Source: Actinokineospora baliensis (GTDB taxonomy: Bacteria; Actinomycetota; Actinomycetes; Mycobacteriales; Pseudonocardiaceae). From it: 64,000 nucleotides of DNA. The stretch's first letter is position 1, and each line of letters starts with the position of its first letter. This document shows, in pieces, positions 44,100-56,248 of the stretch. The stretch is from the NCBI RefSeq assembly GCF_016907695.1, contig NZ_JAFBCK010000001.1, forward strand, positions 1,736,001 to 1,800,000, read 5' to 3'. The position numbers and the translations under genes are program-made. The notes under the pieces are model-generated. The model worked only from the letters and a program-made list of their open reading frames with translations. It did not search any database and was not told the origin of the DNA.

Positions 44100-44129
44100 G
44101 ATCACCCGGGCTCCGGTAGCGTCGGGAGG

Positions 44130-45200
44130 GTGAACACGACCGGCGCGGACGTGGTGGGGTCGACCGGCGGGGCGCCTCCGGTCGACTGGGACCTGGCGGT
44201 CTCGACCGCCCGGCGGCTCGTCCGCCCCGGCCCGGTCGTGACCAGGGAGGTCGCCGGGCACACGGTTGAGCGGCTGCGGGAGGTCACCGCGGACGCCGAG
44301 GCGCACGTGCGGCGGTTGACCGGGCTCGGCATGGGTCTGCCGCTGCTCCCCGGGGACGTCGTGGACCGGGAGCAGTGGGTCCAGGCGGCCGCGGACAGCA
44401 TCGCCGCGCTCACCACCAACGCCCTGCCCAGCAGGCCCAGCCGCGTTGTTGGCGGCGTCTTGGCGGGGACGGCGGGTGTGCAGGCCGGGATGGTCTTGGC
44501 CTACCTGAGCAGTCGCGTCCTCGGTCAGTACGACCCGTTCGGCGGTGACGGGGGCAGGCTGCTCCTAGTGGCGCCGAACATCGTGGCCGCGCACCAGGCG
44601 TTGGACGTGCCGCCCGAGGACTTCCGCATGTGGGTGTGCCTCCACGAATGCACCCACCGGCTGCAGTTCACCGCAGTGCCGTGGCTGCGCTCCTACTTCC
44701 AGGAGCAGGTGGCCGACTTCCTGAGCGGCCTGGACGAGAACGCCAACAGCGCTGTGGCGAGGCTGCCAGAACTGTTGCGACGGGCCAGGACAAAGCCGGA
44801 CCCCACAACCTCTGGTGGTCCTCTGGGGTTGATGGAGGCGTTGCAAGCTCCGGAGCAGCGCGCGGTTTTCGACCGTCTTATCGCCATCTCGACCCTCTTG
44901 GAGGGCCACGCCGATCACGTCATGGACGCTGTTGGTCCGATGGTCGTCCCCACGGTCGCCATGATCCGAGAGCGGTTCACCGTTCGCAGACGAGGCGGCG
45001 GGCTCCTCGATCGCGTGCTGCGCAACCTCTTGGGCGTAGACGCGAAGATGAAGCAGTACGCCGTGGGCGCCAAGTTCACCTCACACGTGATCGGTGAGGT
45101 GGGCATGGACAGGTTCAACACCATCTGGACTTCCCCGGACACGCTGCCGTTGAGGAGCGAACTGAGCGACCCGCCCGCCTGGATCCGCCGCGTCACGTGA
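44130..45200 (+). CDS. zinc-protease-like protein (DUF2342, F420-associated family)
   Basis: A 356-residue protein with a zincin motif HECTH (His172, Glu173, His176) and a downstream LEGHADHVMD that can supply the third ligand. Family members are called 'coenzyme F420 biosynthesis associated', but their role is unproven. The family is conserved in actinobacteria just before tilS. Stop overlaps tilS by GTGA. Confidence 0.82.
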   Translation: MNTTGADVVGSTGGAPPVDWDLAVSTARRLVRPGPVVTREVAGHTVERLREVTADAEAHVRRLTGLGMGLPLLPGDVVDREQWVQAAADSIAALTTNALPSRPSRVVGGVLAGTAGVQAGMVLAYLSSRVLGQYDPFGGDGGRLLLVAPNIVAAHQALDVPPEDFRMWVCLHECTHRLQFTAVPWLRSYFQEQVADFLSGLDENANSAVARLPELLRRARTKPDPTTSGGPLGLMEALQAPEQRAVFDRLIAISTLLEGHADHVMDAVGPMVVPTVAMIRERFTVRRRGGGLLDRVLRNLLGVDAKMKQYAVGAKFTSHVIGEVGMDRFNTIWTSPDTLPLRSELSDPPAWIRRVT

Positions 45201-46159
45201 CCGAGAAGCCCCACCCCGCGGTGGCCGACGTCCGGCGCGCCGTGCGTGACCTGCTCCACGACGTACAGCCAGACGGCAGGATCGCCGTCGCTGTGTCGGG
45301 TGGCGCCGACTCCTTGGCACTCGCTGCGGCTGCCGCTCATGTAGGCCGCAAGTCCGGCCTTAAGGTGACCGGCTTGATCGTCGACCACCGTCTACAGCCA
45401 GGGTCGGCCGAAACCTCCGCCCGCGCCGCTGAGCAACTCGCCGCCCTAGGCCTCGACGACGTCCGCGTCCTGCCAGTCACCGTCGACGGCAAAGGCGGAC
45501 TGGAAGCCGCTGCCCGCCGAGCCCGCTACGCGGCACTACGCGCAGCGGCCGACTCCTGGGTCCTGCTCGGCCACACCCGCGACGACCAGGCCGAGACCGT
45601 GCTGCTCGGCCTAGGCCGCGGTTCCGGCCCGCGCTCCATCGCGGGCATGCGGCCGCTGGACCACCCCTGGGGCCGCCCTCTCCTCACCATCCCCAGGGCT
45701 ACTACGCAGGCGGCGTGCCAGGCCCTCGGCATCACCCCGTGGCAAGACCCGCACAACGCCGACCCCCGCTTCACCCGAGTCCGTCTAAGGCACGAGGTCT
45801 TGCCGCTGCTGGATGACGTCCTCCAAGGCGGGGTCGCCGCCGCGCTCGCCCGCACCGCCGCGCAGTTGCGTGACGACCTCGCCGCGCTCGACGACCTCGC
45901 CGTCGAAGCCCACGACCGCGCCAGCACCGGCGACGAGCTGCACGTGGCTGAACTCACCCCGCTACCCCCCGCCCTGCGCCGCCGAGTGCTGCGGACCTGG
46001 CTGACCCGGGTCGGGGTGCCCGAACTCACCGACGCCCACCTGCGCGCCACCGACGGCCTCCTGTCCGACTGGCACGGTCAGCGCGGGATCGCCCTGCCGG
46101 GCGGGTTGGTGGCACGACGTGCACATGGCAGGCTCACGTGCACAAGGCTGAACTCCTGA
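45197..46159 (+). CDS. tilS: tRNA(Ile)-lysidine synthase
   Basis: A 320-residue N-type ATP pyrophosphatase. The PP-loop is [12 protein letters not shown], followed by [11 protein letters not shown] and [20 protein letters not shown]. It converts C34 of the CAT-anticodon tRNA-Ile to lysidine, letting it read AUA. It lacks the long C-terminal domain of E. coli TilS, as is usual in actinobacteria. Confidence 0.93.
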   Translation: MTEKPHPAVADVRRAVRDLLHDVQPDGRIAVAVSGGADSLALAAAAAHVGRKSGLKVTGLIVDHRLQPGSAETSARAAEQLAALGLDDVRVLPVTVDGKGGLEAAARRARYAALRAAADSWVLLGHTRDDQAETVLLGLGRGSGPRSIAGMRPLDHPWGRPLLTIPRATTQAACQALGITPWQDPHNADPRFTRVRLRHEVLPLLDDVLQGGVAAALARTAAQLRDDLAALDDLAVEAHDRASTGDELHVAELTPLPPALRRRVLRTWLTRVGVPELTDAHLRATDGLLSDWHGQRGIALPGGLVARRAHGRLTCTRLNS

Positions 46160-46169
46160 GAGGGGCACC

Positions 46170-46718
46170 GTGTACGACGGCGACATCTCCTCGGTGTTGA
46201 TCACCGAGCAGCAGCTGGACGAGAAGATCGCCGAGCTGGCCAAGCAGGTCGGGCACGACTACCCGGAGAACGGCTCGGACCTGGTGCTGGTCGGGGTGCT
46301 CAAGGGCGCGGTCATGTTCATGACCGACCTGGCCAGGGCGCTGCCGGTCCCGGTGCAGCTGGAGTTCATGGCGGTCAGCTCCTACGGCTCGGCCACCTCG
46401 TCCTCCGGGGTCGTGCGCATCCTCAAGGACCTCGACCGCGACATCGCGGGCCGCGACGTGCTCATCGTCGAGGACATCATCGACTCGGGGCTCACCCTGT
46501 CCTGGCTGCTCAAGAACCTCGCCTCGCGCGGGCCCCGCTCGCTGGAGGTCTGCACGCTGCTGCGCAAGCCGGACGCGGTGAAGGTCGACGTGCCGGTGCG
46601 CTACGTCGGCTTCGAGATCCCCAACGAGTTCGTGGTCGGCTACGGCCTCGACTTCGCCGAGCGCTACCGCGACCTGCCCTACATCGGGACGCTCGACCCG
46701 CGCGTCTACACCTCCTGA
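46170..46718 (+). CDS. hpt: hypoxanthine phosphoribosyltransferase
   Basis: A 182-residue purine-salvage enzyme with the PRPP-binding motif [14 protein letters not shown] and the N-terminal loop [12 protein letters not shown]. It makes IMP and GMP from the free bases. GTG 46170 follows GAGGGG. Order tilS-hpt-ftsH-folE is conserved in actinobacteria and many other bacteria. Confidence 0.95.
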   Translation: MYDGDISSVLITEQQLDEKIAELAKQVGHDYPENGSDLVLVGVLKGAVMFMTDLARALPVPVQLEFMAVSSYGSATSSSGVVRILKDLDRDIAGRDVLIVEDIIDSGLTLSWLLKNLASRGPRSLEVCTLLRKPDAVKVDVPVRYVGFEIPNEFVVGYGLDFAERYRDLPYIGTLDPRVYTS

Positions 46719-46917
46719 CCCACCGGTCCGCGCTGGACCGATCAGGTGGGTGTGGGAACCAAGCCCGTCGCGGGCACGTTGTCCCTGTTGCGCGCTCCGC
46801 CGGCACTTCGCCCGGTGAGGGTGCCAACGCGGACGGTACTCTGGTCGAACCGGAGAGTGCCCCGTCCGGCTGGGTAATGGGTCGTCATTGCCCTCAGTGC
46901 ACGTCAGGGAGGGTGGA

Positions 46918-46932
46918 GGCCGCCTCGCGGCC
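46918..46932 (+). promoter_or_regulatory. hairpin between ribosome-binding site and ftsH start
   Basis: GGCCGC-CTC-GCGGCC forms a 6-bp stem directly after the purine-rich GGGAGGGTGGAGG stretch. The ATG is 9 nt beyond. Without the hairpin the Shine-Dalgarno would be too far from the start, so folding may bring the two together. Confidence 0.4.
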
Positions 46933-46940
46933 GTAAGTGA

Positions 46941-49328
<2,388 letters not shown>

Positions 49329-49371
49329 TGCGATGGTGGCGGCGTTGTGCCGCGACGATCCGGAGGTACCG

Positions 49372-50490
49372 ATGACCACGAGCCGTGACCGGGTCGGGAC
49401 GTTCAGCACCCGCGACGTCCCGACCCCGGCGTTCGACCAGGATCGGGCCGAGAAGGCCATCCGCGAGCTGCTGCTCGCCTGCGGCGAGGACCCCGACCGG
49501 GAGGGCCTGCTGGAGACCCCGGCCAGGGTCGCCCGCGCCTACTCGGAGCTGTTCGCCGGTCTCTACACCGAGCCGGACGCGGTGCTGGACAAGACTTTCG
49601 ACGAGAGCCACGACGAACTCGTGCTGGTCACCGACATCCCGATGTACTCGACCTGCGTGCCGCACGGGCAGCCGGTCGACGCCGTCGGCGGACCGGTGGC
49701 CGCGCAGGACGTCCGGGTCGGGGATCCACTGTGGACCCTGGTGGGCAGCCGCCGGGTGGAGACGAACGTGATCGGTGTCACCGCCAAGCGCTCGGCGGAC
49801 CTGGTGGAGGTCAGCACGACCGCCGGTGTGTTCACCGTCACCGCCGACCACCCGCTGGCCACCCCGCGCGGCTGGGCCGAGGCCAAGGACGTCGCCGGGT
49901 CCCATGTGGAGTGGACCGGGATCGCCGCCCCCGCCCGCGAGCTCGTCACCGCCGGTGCCCCGGCCGCGGACGCGCAGTGGTTGCTGCGCCACGGCTTCGC
50001 CCGCGACCACGCGACCGCGCTCGGCCAGTCCGAGTGGGTCGGGGTGCGGTCGGTGCGCGCGGTGGCCGCCGAGGCGACCGTCTACAGCTTCACCTGCGAC
50101 CCGCACCCGACGTTCCTCATCGGCGGGCACCTCACGCACAACTGCGAGCACCACCTGGTGCCCTTCCACGGCCACGCGCACGTCGGCTACATCCCCAACG
50201 AGCGGGGCAGCGTCACCGGGCTGTCCAAACTGGCCAGGCTGGTCGACCTGTACGCCAAGCGCCCGCAGGTGCAGGAGCGGCTCACCTCGCAGGTCGCCGA
50301 CGCGCTGGTGCGCAAGCTGCAGCCGCGCGGGGCGATCGTGGTCATCGAGGCCGAGCACCTGTGCATGGCCATGCGCGGCATCCGCAAGCCGGGCGCGCGG
50401 ACCACCACCTCGGCGCTGCGCGGCCTGCTCAAGACCTCGCCGTCGACCAGGGCGGAGGCCATCCAGTTGATCAACGGGCGGAGCCGGTGA
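49372..50490 (+). CDS. folE: GTP cyclohydrolase I interrupted by a mini-intein
   Basis: The precursor is 372 residues. Residues 1-94 plus 258-372 make a normal 209-residue FolE, which turns GTP into dihydroneopterin triphosphate, the first step of folate synthesis. N-terminal part: [31 protein letters not shown]-terminal part: [38 protein letters not shown], and [10 protein letters not shown]. Residues 95-257 are an intein. The junctions fall at MYST|CVPHG and LTHN|CEHH, so rejoining restores MYSTCEHH. GGAGG sits 6 nt before ATG 49372. Confidence 0.95.
   Translation: MTTSRDRVGTFSTRDVPTPAFDQDRAEKAIRELLLACGEDPDREGLLETPARVARAYSELFAGLYTEPDAVLDKTFDESHDELVLVTDIPMYSTCVPHGQPVDAVGGPVAAQDVRVGDPLWTLVGSRRVETNVIGVTAKRSADLVEVSTTAGVFTVTADHPLATPRGWAEAKDVAGSHVEWTGIAAPARELVTAGAPAADAQWLLRHGFARDHATALGQSEWVGVRSVRAVAAEATVYSFTCDPHPTFLIGGHLTHNCEHHLVPFHGHAHVGYIPNERGSVTGLSKLARLVDLYAKRPQVQERLTSQVADALVRKLQPRGAIVVIEAEHLCMAMRGIRKPGARTTTSALRGLLKTSPSTRAEAIQLINGRSR
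49654..50142 (+). other. FolE mini-intein (163 residues, no homing endonuclease)
   Basis: A Hint-type splicing domain. Block A starts with Cys1 and [20 protein letters not shown]. Block B is [20 protein letters not shown] with the T-x-x-H signature. Block F is [16 protein letters not shown]. Block G is HLTHN followed by the +1 Cys. No LAGLIDADG or HNH motif is seen between blocks B and F; that linker is about 70 residues. The +1 Cys is a FolE zinc ligand, so splicing must occur for the enzyme to work. Confidence 0.93.
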
Positions 50491-51320
50491 CCCTGCTGCC
50501 CGCTCCCGGCCGGTGCGCGGTCATGGGCGTGCTCAACGTGACCCCCGACTCGTTCTCCGACGGCGGTCGCTACCTGCACGTCGACGACGCCATCGGGCAC
50601 GGGGTGCGGATCTGGCGCAGCGGCGCCGACCTGGTCGACGTGGGCGGTGAGTCGACGCGGCCGGGGGCGCTTCGGGTCGACGCGGACACCGAGATCGACC
50701 GGGTGGTGCCGGTGATCAGGGAGCTCGCCGCGGCCGGGGTGCGGGTCAGCGTGGACACCACCAGGGCGAAGGTGGCCGAGGCCGCCGTCGCCGCCGGGGC
50801 CGTGGTGATCAACGACGTCTCCGGCGGCCTCGCCGACCCGGACATGGCCAGGGTCGCCGCCGACACCGGGGTGCCGTGGATCCTCATGCACTGGCGCGGG
50901 CACAGCCGCGACATGGACGCGCTCGCCGAGTACACCGACGTGGTCGCCGAGGTCCGGGCCGAGCTGCTGGCCAGGGTGGACGCCGCGCTGACCGCGGGCG
51001 TCGCCGAGGCGGCCATCGCGATCGATCCCGGCATCGGGTTCGCCAAGAGCAGCGACCACAACTGGGCGCTGCTGCGCGATCTCGGCGCCCTGCTCGACCT
51101 GGGGTTCCCCGTGCTGCTGGGGGTCTCGCGCAAGCGGTTCCTCGGCAAGCTGCTCGCCGACCAGGACGGCACCCCGCGGCCGCCGCGCGGTCGGGAGGAC
51201 GCCACCGCCGCGGTCACCGCCATCGCCGCGACCGCGGGCGTCTGGGGTGTCCGGGTGCACGACGTGCGGCGCTCGTTGGACGCGGTGGCCGTGGCCGCGG
51301 CGATGACAGGAGCCAGATGA
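50487..51320 (+). CDS. folP: dihydropteroate synthase
   Basis: A 277-residue TIM-barrel enzyme that joins p-aminobenzoate to the pterin. Signatures are [29 protein letters not shown] and [15 protein letters not shown]. It is the sulfonamide target. The GTG overlaps the folE stop (GTGA). Confidence 0.96.
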   Translation: MTLLPAPGRCAVMGVLNVTPDSFSDGGRYLHVDDAIGHGVRIWRSGADLVDVGGESTRPGALRVDADTEIDRVVPVIRELAAAGVRVSVDTTRAKVAEAAVAAGAVVINDVSGGLADPDMARVAADTGVPWILMHWRGHSRDMDALAEYTDVVAEVRAELLARVDAALTAGVAEAAIAIDPGIGFAKSSDHNWALLRDLGALLDLGFPVLLGVSRKRFLGKLLADQDGTPRPPRGREDATAAVTAIAATAGVWGVRVHDVRRSLDAVAVAAAMTGAR

Positions 51321-51682
51321 CCGACCGGATCACCCTCACCGGCCTGCGCGTGCGCGGCCACCACGGCGTGTTCGACCACGAGAAGCGCGACGGGCAGGAC
51401 TTCGTCGTCGACATCACCCTGTGGCTGGACCTGCGCGAGGCCGCCGCCACCGACGACCTGCGGCACACCGTGCACTACGGCGAGCTGGCCGAGCGGGCCG
51501 CCGCCGTGGTCGCCGGGCCGCCGCGGGACCTCATCGAGACCGTCGCCGCGGAGATCGCCGACGGGGAGATGACCGACGACCGCGTGCTCGCCGTCGAGGT
51601 CACGGTGCACAAGCCCGCCGCGCCGATCCCGCTGAGCTTCGCCGACGTCGCGGTCACCGTGCGCCGGTCCCGCCGCCGGTGA
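51317..51682 (+). CDS. folB: dihydroneopterin aldolase
   Basis: A 121-residue protein: [21 protein letters not shown] contains the family's active-site Glu region, and a [11 protein letters not shown] segment follows. It forms 6-hydroxymethyl-dihydropterin. Overlaps folP by ATGA and folK by GTGA. Confidence 0.94.
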   Translation: MTDRITLTGLRVRGHHGVFDHEKRDGQDFVVDITLWLDLREAAATDDLRHTVHYGELAERAAAVVAGPPRDLIETVAAEIADGEMTDDRVLAVEVTVHKPAAPIPLSFADVAVTVRRSRRR

Positions 51683-52164
51683 GCCGGGCCGTTCTCTCGC
51701 TCGGGTCCAACCTGGGGGACCGGCTGGCCAACCTGCGGATCGCGGTGGACGGGCTCGCCGGGGTTCTCGTGGCCGTCTCGCCGGTCTACGAGACCGCCGC
51801 GTGGGGGGTGACCGACCAGCCCGACTTCCTCAACGCCGTGTGCGTGGTGGACGACCCGGGCACGGATGCGTGGGGATGGCTGCGTCGTGGTCAGGCGCTG
51901 GAGAACGTCGCTGGGCGGGTCCGTGAGCTGCGGTGGGGTCCTCGGACGCTGGACGTCGATGTAGTGGTGGTCGATGGCGTAGTGAGCTCAGACCCGGAGC
52001 TGCTCTTGCCGCACCCGGGCACCCACGAACGCGCAACGGTGTTGATCCCCTGGCTCGACATAGACCCGAACGCGGTCGTACCCGGTCGAGGTAGAGCGGA
52101 CGCACTGCTGGCCGCCTTGGACACTGACGGTGTGCGTAGGCGCGACGACCTGGAGCTGCGATGA
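51679..52164 (+). CDS. folK: 6-hydroxymethyl-dihydropterin pyrophosphokinase
   Basis: A 161-residue HPPK. It has [14 protein letters not shown] at the start, the signature [17 protein letters not shown] and [17 protein letters not shown]. It activates the pterin for FolP. Overlaps the DUF3180 gene by ATGA. Confidence 0.95.
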   Translation: MSRAVLSLGSNLGDRLANLRIAVDGLAGVLVAVSPVYETAAWGVTDQPDFLNAVCVVDDPGTDAWGWLRRGQALENVAGRVRELRWGPRTLDVDVVVVDGVVSSDPELLLPHPGTHERATVLIPWLDIDPNAVVPGRGRADALLAALDTDGVRRRDDLELR

Positions 52165-52619
52165 GGTTCACCAAGGCCCGCGATCTCGTGCCTGCTGGCC
52201 TATTAGGCGCGGTTGTCGTCTACCTCGCGTTGCGCCTCCTCTATGGCGAGCTGCCACCGCTGCCCCGATTGGCCGGTATCACCCTGTTGGTGCTGGCTGT
52301 CGTAGAAGCCCTGTTCGGGTTCGGTTTGCGCGGTCGGATCAAGACCGGGAAGCCCATCCAGGCGCTGACCGCCGCCCGCGCGGTCGCCCTGGCGAAGGCG
52401 TCCTCCCTGCTCGGGGCGATCATGCTCGGCGCCTGGCTGGGCGTGCTGGCCTACGTCGTGCCCGAAAGCGCCCAGGTCGACGCGGCCCGCCACGACGTGG
52501 CCAGCGCGGCCGTCGGGCTGGTCTGCGCGGCGGCCCTGATCGGCGGCGCGCTCTGGCTGGAGTTCTGCTGCCGGACACCGGACGATCCCGATGACCAGCG
52601 TCGCCGCCCGATCGGGTGA
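52161..52619 (+). CDS. DUF3180 membrane protein
   Basis: A 152-residue protein with four predicted membrane helices and no recognised catalytic motif. It follows folK in actinobacteria (Rv3605c position). Function unknown. Confidence 0.8.
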   Translation: MRFTKARDLVPAGLLGAVVVYLALRLLYGELPPLPRLAGITLLVLAVVEALFGFGLRGRIKTGKPIQALTAARAVALAKASSLLGAIMLGAWLGVLAYVVPESAQVDAARHDVASAAVGLVCAAALIGGALWLEFCCRTPDDPDDQRRRPIG

Positions 52620-52674
52620 ATCTCGACCCGGCCATTTGATCTCGCTGAGGTAACGGACAGGTACGGTAGGCACC

Positions 52675-54906
52675 ATGACGGGCCGGACCGACCCCCCAAC
52701 GCAGGGTTCCAGCGCAGCGCGCGCCCTGCTGTTCGCCGCTTTAGGCCTGGCCCTGGCCTCGACCGCGGTGCTGGTCCTCAGCGACTCGCTGCGGTGGATG
52801 CGGCTGGGCGTGGTCGCCGCGCTCTGGGCCGCCCTAGCCGGGGCCTTCCTCGCCGCCCGCTACCGCAGGCAGGTCGCCGACCGCGCCGAAGAGGCTGCGC
52901 AGCTGCAGCACGTGTATGAGCTCGAGCTCGAACGCGAGGTCGCCGCCCGCCGTGAGCACGAACTCGAGGTCGAGGCCACCACCCGGCGCAAGGTCGAAGA
53001 AGAGACCTCCAACGACCTCGACGCGCTGCGCGAGGAGCTCAAGAACCTCCGCCAGAGCCTCGAAGTGTTGCTCAGCGGCGGCGAGGTCTTCGTCGAGCGC
53101 TTCGCCCTGCACGCCGAAGCGACCCGCATGCGCGGCCTCGAAGGCGGCGCCATCGCCGCCCGGCCTGCCAACCAGGTCCGCCACATCACCGCCGCGGGCG
53201 AGCCGGACACCCAGCTGATCGGCCGCGTCCCCCGCGCGAACTGGACCGGGGAAGAAGAACCGGACCGCATAGACCCCGACTGGACCCCCTCCTGGGAGTC
53301 GTCCCGCCAAGCCCCCATCCCCGCCCAAAACCGCGTCCGCCCCGCCCAAGCCCGCAGCATCGCCCCAGGACGCCAAGAGGCCGAAGCCGCACAGCCCCGC
53401 CGCGCGGACGTGAGCCAAGAAGTCGCACGCCCCGCCGCCCGTCCACAGCAGCGCCCCGAGCCCACCCGCCGTACCGCCGCCAATGGCACCCGGCCCGGCC
53501 CAGAGGCCAGCCAAGAGTTCAGCCCGGTGCGCCGCGACGCCAACGGCACGCAGCGGGGCCCGGAAGCCAGCCAGGAACTCGCCCCTATCCGACGAGACGC
53601 CAATGGTGCCGCGAGGGGTGCTGAGGCGAATCAGGGCCGCCGCGACGCGAGCTCTGCGCCGCGCGGCCAAGAGACTGCCCGCCGGGACGCCAATGGCGTC
53701 GGGCGGGGACCGGAAGCCAGCCAGGAGTTCAGCGCTGCCCGGCGGGATGCCAGTGGAGTCGCGTGGGATGCGGAGGCGAGTCAGGAGTTCGCTCCTGTTC
53801 GGCGGGATGCCGCCTCGCGTGGTCCGCAGGTCGGCCAGGAGTTCGGCCCGGCTCGGCGGGATGCCAACGGGGCCCCGTGGGATGCGGAGGCCAGCCAGGA
53901 GTTCGGGCCCGATCGGCGGGACGCCACTTCGCGTGCCCCACAGGGTGGCCAGGGCGCGCGTGGGCCTGAGGCCAGCCAGGAGTTCAGTCCTGTTCGGCGG
54001 GATGCCGCTTCGCGTGGTCCGCAGGCCAGTCAGGTCGTGCGCGGGCCTGAGGCGAGTCAGGAGTTCGGCCCCGTCCGGCGGGACTCGCGCGGCCCCCAGG
54101 TGAGCCAAGAGTTCCCCGCGGTTCGCCGCGACTCCCATGGTGTTGGCCCGCAGGTGAGCCAAGAGCTCCCCGCTGTCCGCCGGGACGCCAATGGCGCTGC
54201 CGCCCAGGTGAGCCAGGAGTTCCGCCGTGACCCCGCTGGTGCCGCGCCCGGCTCGCAGGTGAGCCAAGAACTCGCCGTGGCTCGGCGGGCACCGGCCGCC
54301 GCCCCCGACTTCTCCGCTGTGCGCCCGAGCCCACCGGACTTCCGCGCCCCGGTCGCCGGGCCGCAGGCGAGTCAGGAGTTCGCGCCGGTGCGCCGACAGG
54401 CCGAGCAGTACCCCCCGGCCCGGCTATCGGCCCCCGGGCCCATGTCGCAGCCCCCGGCGCCAGGTGCACAGCCCCCGGCGTCGGTGTCGCAGCGCCCAGC
54501 GCCAGTCGCCCAGTCCCAGGCGTCGGTGTCGCAGTCCGCGGCACGGCCACCAGCCGCCAACCACCCGGCGCCGGTTGCGCCCGCCGCCCAGCCCGCTGCC
54601 GCGCGGGACCTCCCGCCCACCCACCGGCCGCGGTCGGCCGAGCGCACCGAGGTGGCCATGCAGCCCGCCCCCGAGCCCGGTGGTCGCAGGCGCGCGGTGA
54701 CCGGCACGTTCCCCCCGGTCACCGCAGAGAGCCAGCCGGACAGCGGTGGCAGGCGGCGTCGGGCTGAGGGTGCGCCGACCTGGCAGGAGACCATCGAGCC
54801 GGAGGACACCGGGTCGCACTCGTCCGGCAAGTCCGTCAGCGAGTTGCTCGCCGCGCACGGCGCCGGGAACGCGCCTCGCAGGCACCGTCGTCGCGGCGAG
54901 GAGTGA
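52675..54906 (+). CDS. DUF6779-like membrane protein with ~16 tandem SQEF/RRD repeats
   Basis: A 743-residue protein in the Rv3604c position. Two helices (about residues 18-62) are followed by a charged coiled coil (~65-130). From about residue 273 to 540 comes a repetitive region of degenerate units such as GPEASQEFSPVRRDANG (roughly 16 copies, period about 16-24). The C-terminal part is Pro/Ala/Gln rich and ends in basic residues. It is probably a cytoplasmic, mostly disordered scaffold. No ribosome-binding site is seen before the ATG. Confidence 0.8.
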   Translation: MTGRTDPPTQGSSAARALLFAALGLALASTAVLVLSDSLRWMRLGVVAALWAALAGAFLAARYRRQVADRAEEAAQLQHVYELELEREVAARREHELEVEATTRRKVEEETSNDLDALREELKNLRQSLEVLLSGGEVFVERFALHAEATRMRGLEGGAIAARPANQVRHITAAGEPDTQLIGRVPRANWTGEEEPDRIDPDWTPSWESSRQAPIPAQNRVRPAQARSIAPGRQEAEAAQPRRADVSQEVARPAARPQQRPEPTRRTAANGTRPGPEASQEFSPVRRDANGTQRGPEASQELAPIRRDANGAARGAEANQGRRDASSAPRGQETARRDANGVGRGPEASQEFSAARRDASGVAWDAEASQEFAPVRRDAASRGPQVGQEFGPARRDANGAPWDAEASQEFGPDRRDATSRAPQGGQGARGPEASQEFSPVRRDAASRGPQASQVVRGPEASQEFGPVRRDSRGPQVSQEFPAVRRDSHGVGPQVSQELPAVRRDANGAAAQVSQEFRRDPAGAAPGSQVSQELAVARRAPAAAPDFSAVRPSPPDFRAPVAGPQASQEFAPVRRQAEQYPPARLSAPGPMSQPPAPGAQPPASVSQRPAPVAQSQASVSQSAARPPAANHPAPVAPAAQPAAARDLPPTHRPRSAERTEVAMQPAPEPGGRRRAVTGTFPPVTAESQPDSGGRRRRAEGAPTWQETIEPEDTGSHSSGKSVSELLAAHGAGNAPRRHRRRGEE

Positions 54907-54949
54907 GCCGCCGGACGGGGTGTCCGGTTTGGCCCTAAGATCGCTTGTC

Positions 54950-56104
54950 GTGTCTGACGGGGTTCCGCGGCGGCACCTCCCGCGGCGGTTGACGGTTCTC
55001 TTGCCGGTCGCCGGGTTGGTGGTGCTGGCCGGTTGTGGGTTGACGTTGCTCGCGTTGAGCACCGCGCGGGTCGGCTGGGTGGCCGAACTGGTCGGTGTGG
55101 CTGGCGCGCTGCTGCCGGTCGGGCCGGTGGTCGCGGCGTTCCTGTGGGTGGACCGGTGGGAGCCGGAACCGGCCAGGCTGCTGTGGCTGGCCTTCGGCTG
55201 GGGTGCCTGCGTCGCGACGGTCACCGCGCTGCTGATCAACAACACCGCCGAGGCCGTCGGTGATCTGCTGCTCGGCAAGGGCAGCGGCGACAAGATCAGC
55301 GCCATGGTGTCCGCCCCGCTGGTCGAGGAGGGCGTCAAGGGCCTGTTCGTGCTGGGGATCCTGCTGTTCCTGCGCGAGGAGTTCGACGGCGTCGTCGACG
55401 GCATCGTCTACGCGGGACTGGTGGCGGCCGGGTTCGCCTTCACCGAGAACATCTACTACTTCGGCCGCGCCTTCGCCGAGTACGGCTTCGGGGACAGCAC
55501 CTCGCCTGGGGTGGTGGCCGCGTTCATCCTGCGCGGGGTGCTCTCGCCGTTCACCCACCCGCTGTTCACCGTGATGATCGGCATCGGCTTCGGTGTGGCG
55601 GCCAGGTCGGCGGCCAGGCGCACCCGGGTCTTGGCGCCGCTGCTGGGCTACCTCGCTGCCGTCGTGTTGCACGCGTTGTGGAACACGACCGCCACGATCG
55701 GGACCGCGAACACCTTCCTCACCGTGTACTTCCTGGTCATGGTCCCGCTGTTCGGCGCGGTGGTGTACTTCGTGCACTGGCACCGCAAGCGCGAGCAGCG
55801 GGTCGTGGCGGCGCAGTTGCCCGCCATGGTCGACACCGGGGTCATCGTTGTGTCCGAAGTGGACCTGTTGGCCAGCATGAAGGGCCGCAAGAAGTGGCGC
55901 TCGCAGGTGCGCGCCCAGTCCGGACCGGACGCGGCGAAGGCCGTGGCCGACTACCAGGCCGCGGTCAGCGAGCTCGCCTTCCTGCGCCACGCGGTGGCCG
56001 CGGGCAGCGCGGGCGTCGACGCCGACGGCCGGGAGGCGCGGCTGCTCGACGTGGTCCGGCAGGCCCGCCGCAAGGCGGTCGATGTGGCGCGGGCGACCCG
56101 GTGA
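54950..56104 (+). CDS. PrsW-family intramembrane metalloprotease-like protein
   Basis: A 384-residue protein with about eight membrane helices. Family motifs are present: VEEGVKGLF (EE-x-x-K), AFTENIYYFG and HPLFTVMIG, with HALWN in a later helix. Bacterial PrsW cleaves anti-sigma factors; here the target is unknown. A soluble C-terminal helical tail of ~80 residues follows. Confidence 0.85.
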   Translation: MSDGVPRRHLPRRLTVLLPVAGLVVLAGCGLTLLALSTARVGWVAELVGVAGALLPVGPVVAAFLWVDRWEPEPARLLWLAFGWGACVATVTALLINNTAEAVGDLLLGKGSGDKISAMVSAPLVEEGVKGLFVLGILLFLREEFDGVVDGIVYAGLVAAGFAFTENIYYFGRAFAEYGFGDSTSPGVVAAFILRGVLSPFTHPLFTVMIGIGFGVAARSAARRTRVLAPLLGYLAAVVLHALWNTTATIGTANTFLTVYFLVMVPLFGAVVYFVHWHRKREQRVVAAQLPAMVDTGVIVVSEVDLLASMKGRKKWRSQVRAQSGPDAAKAVADYQAAVSELAFLRHAVAAGSAGVDADGREARLLDVVRQARRKAVDVARATR

Positions 56105-56248
56105 AGCGCGTCACCCGGCGGCCACCGGCGCCGCGCGCGACGGCTACTCTCGCGTCGTCGTCCGGTACCCGCGCCGATGCGGGACTGGAACGAGGCTAGG
56201 GAGCTTGTTCGCCATGTCTTCGGTGCCGCGCGTGAAGTCCGGCCGCTC

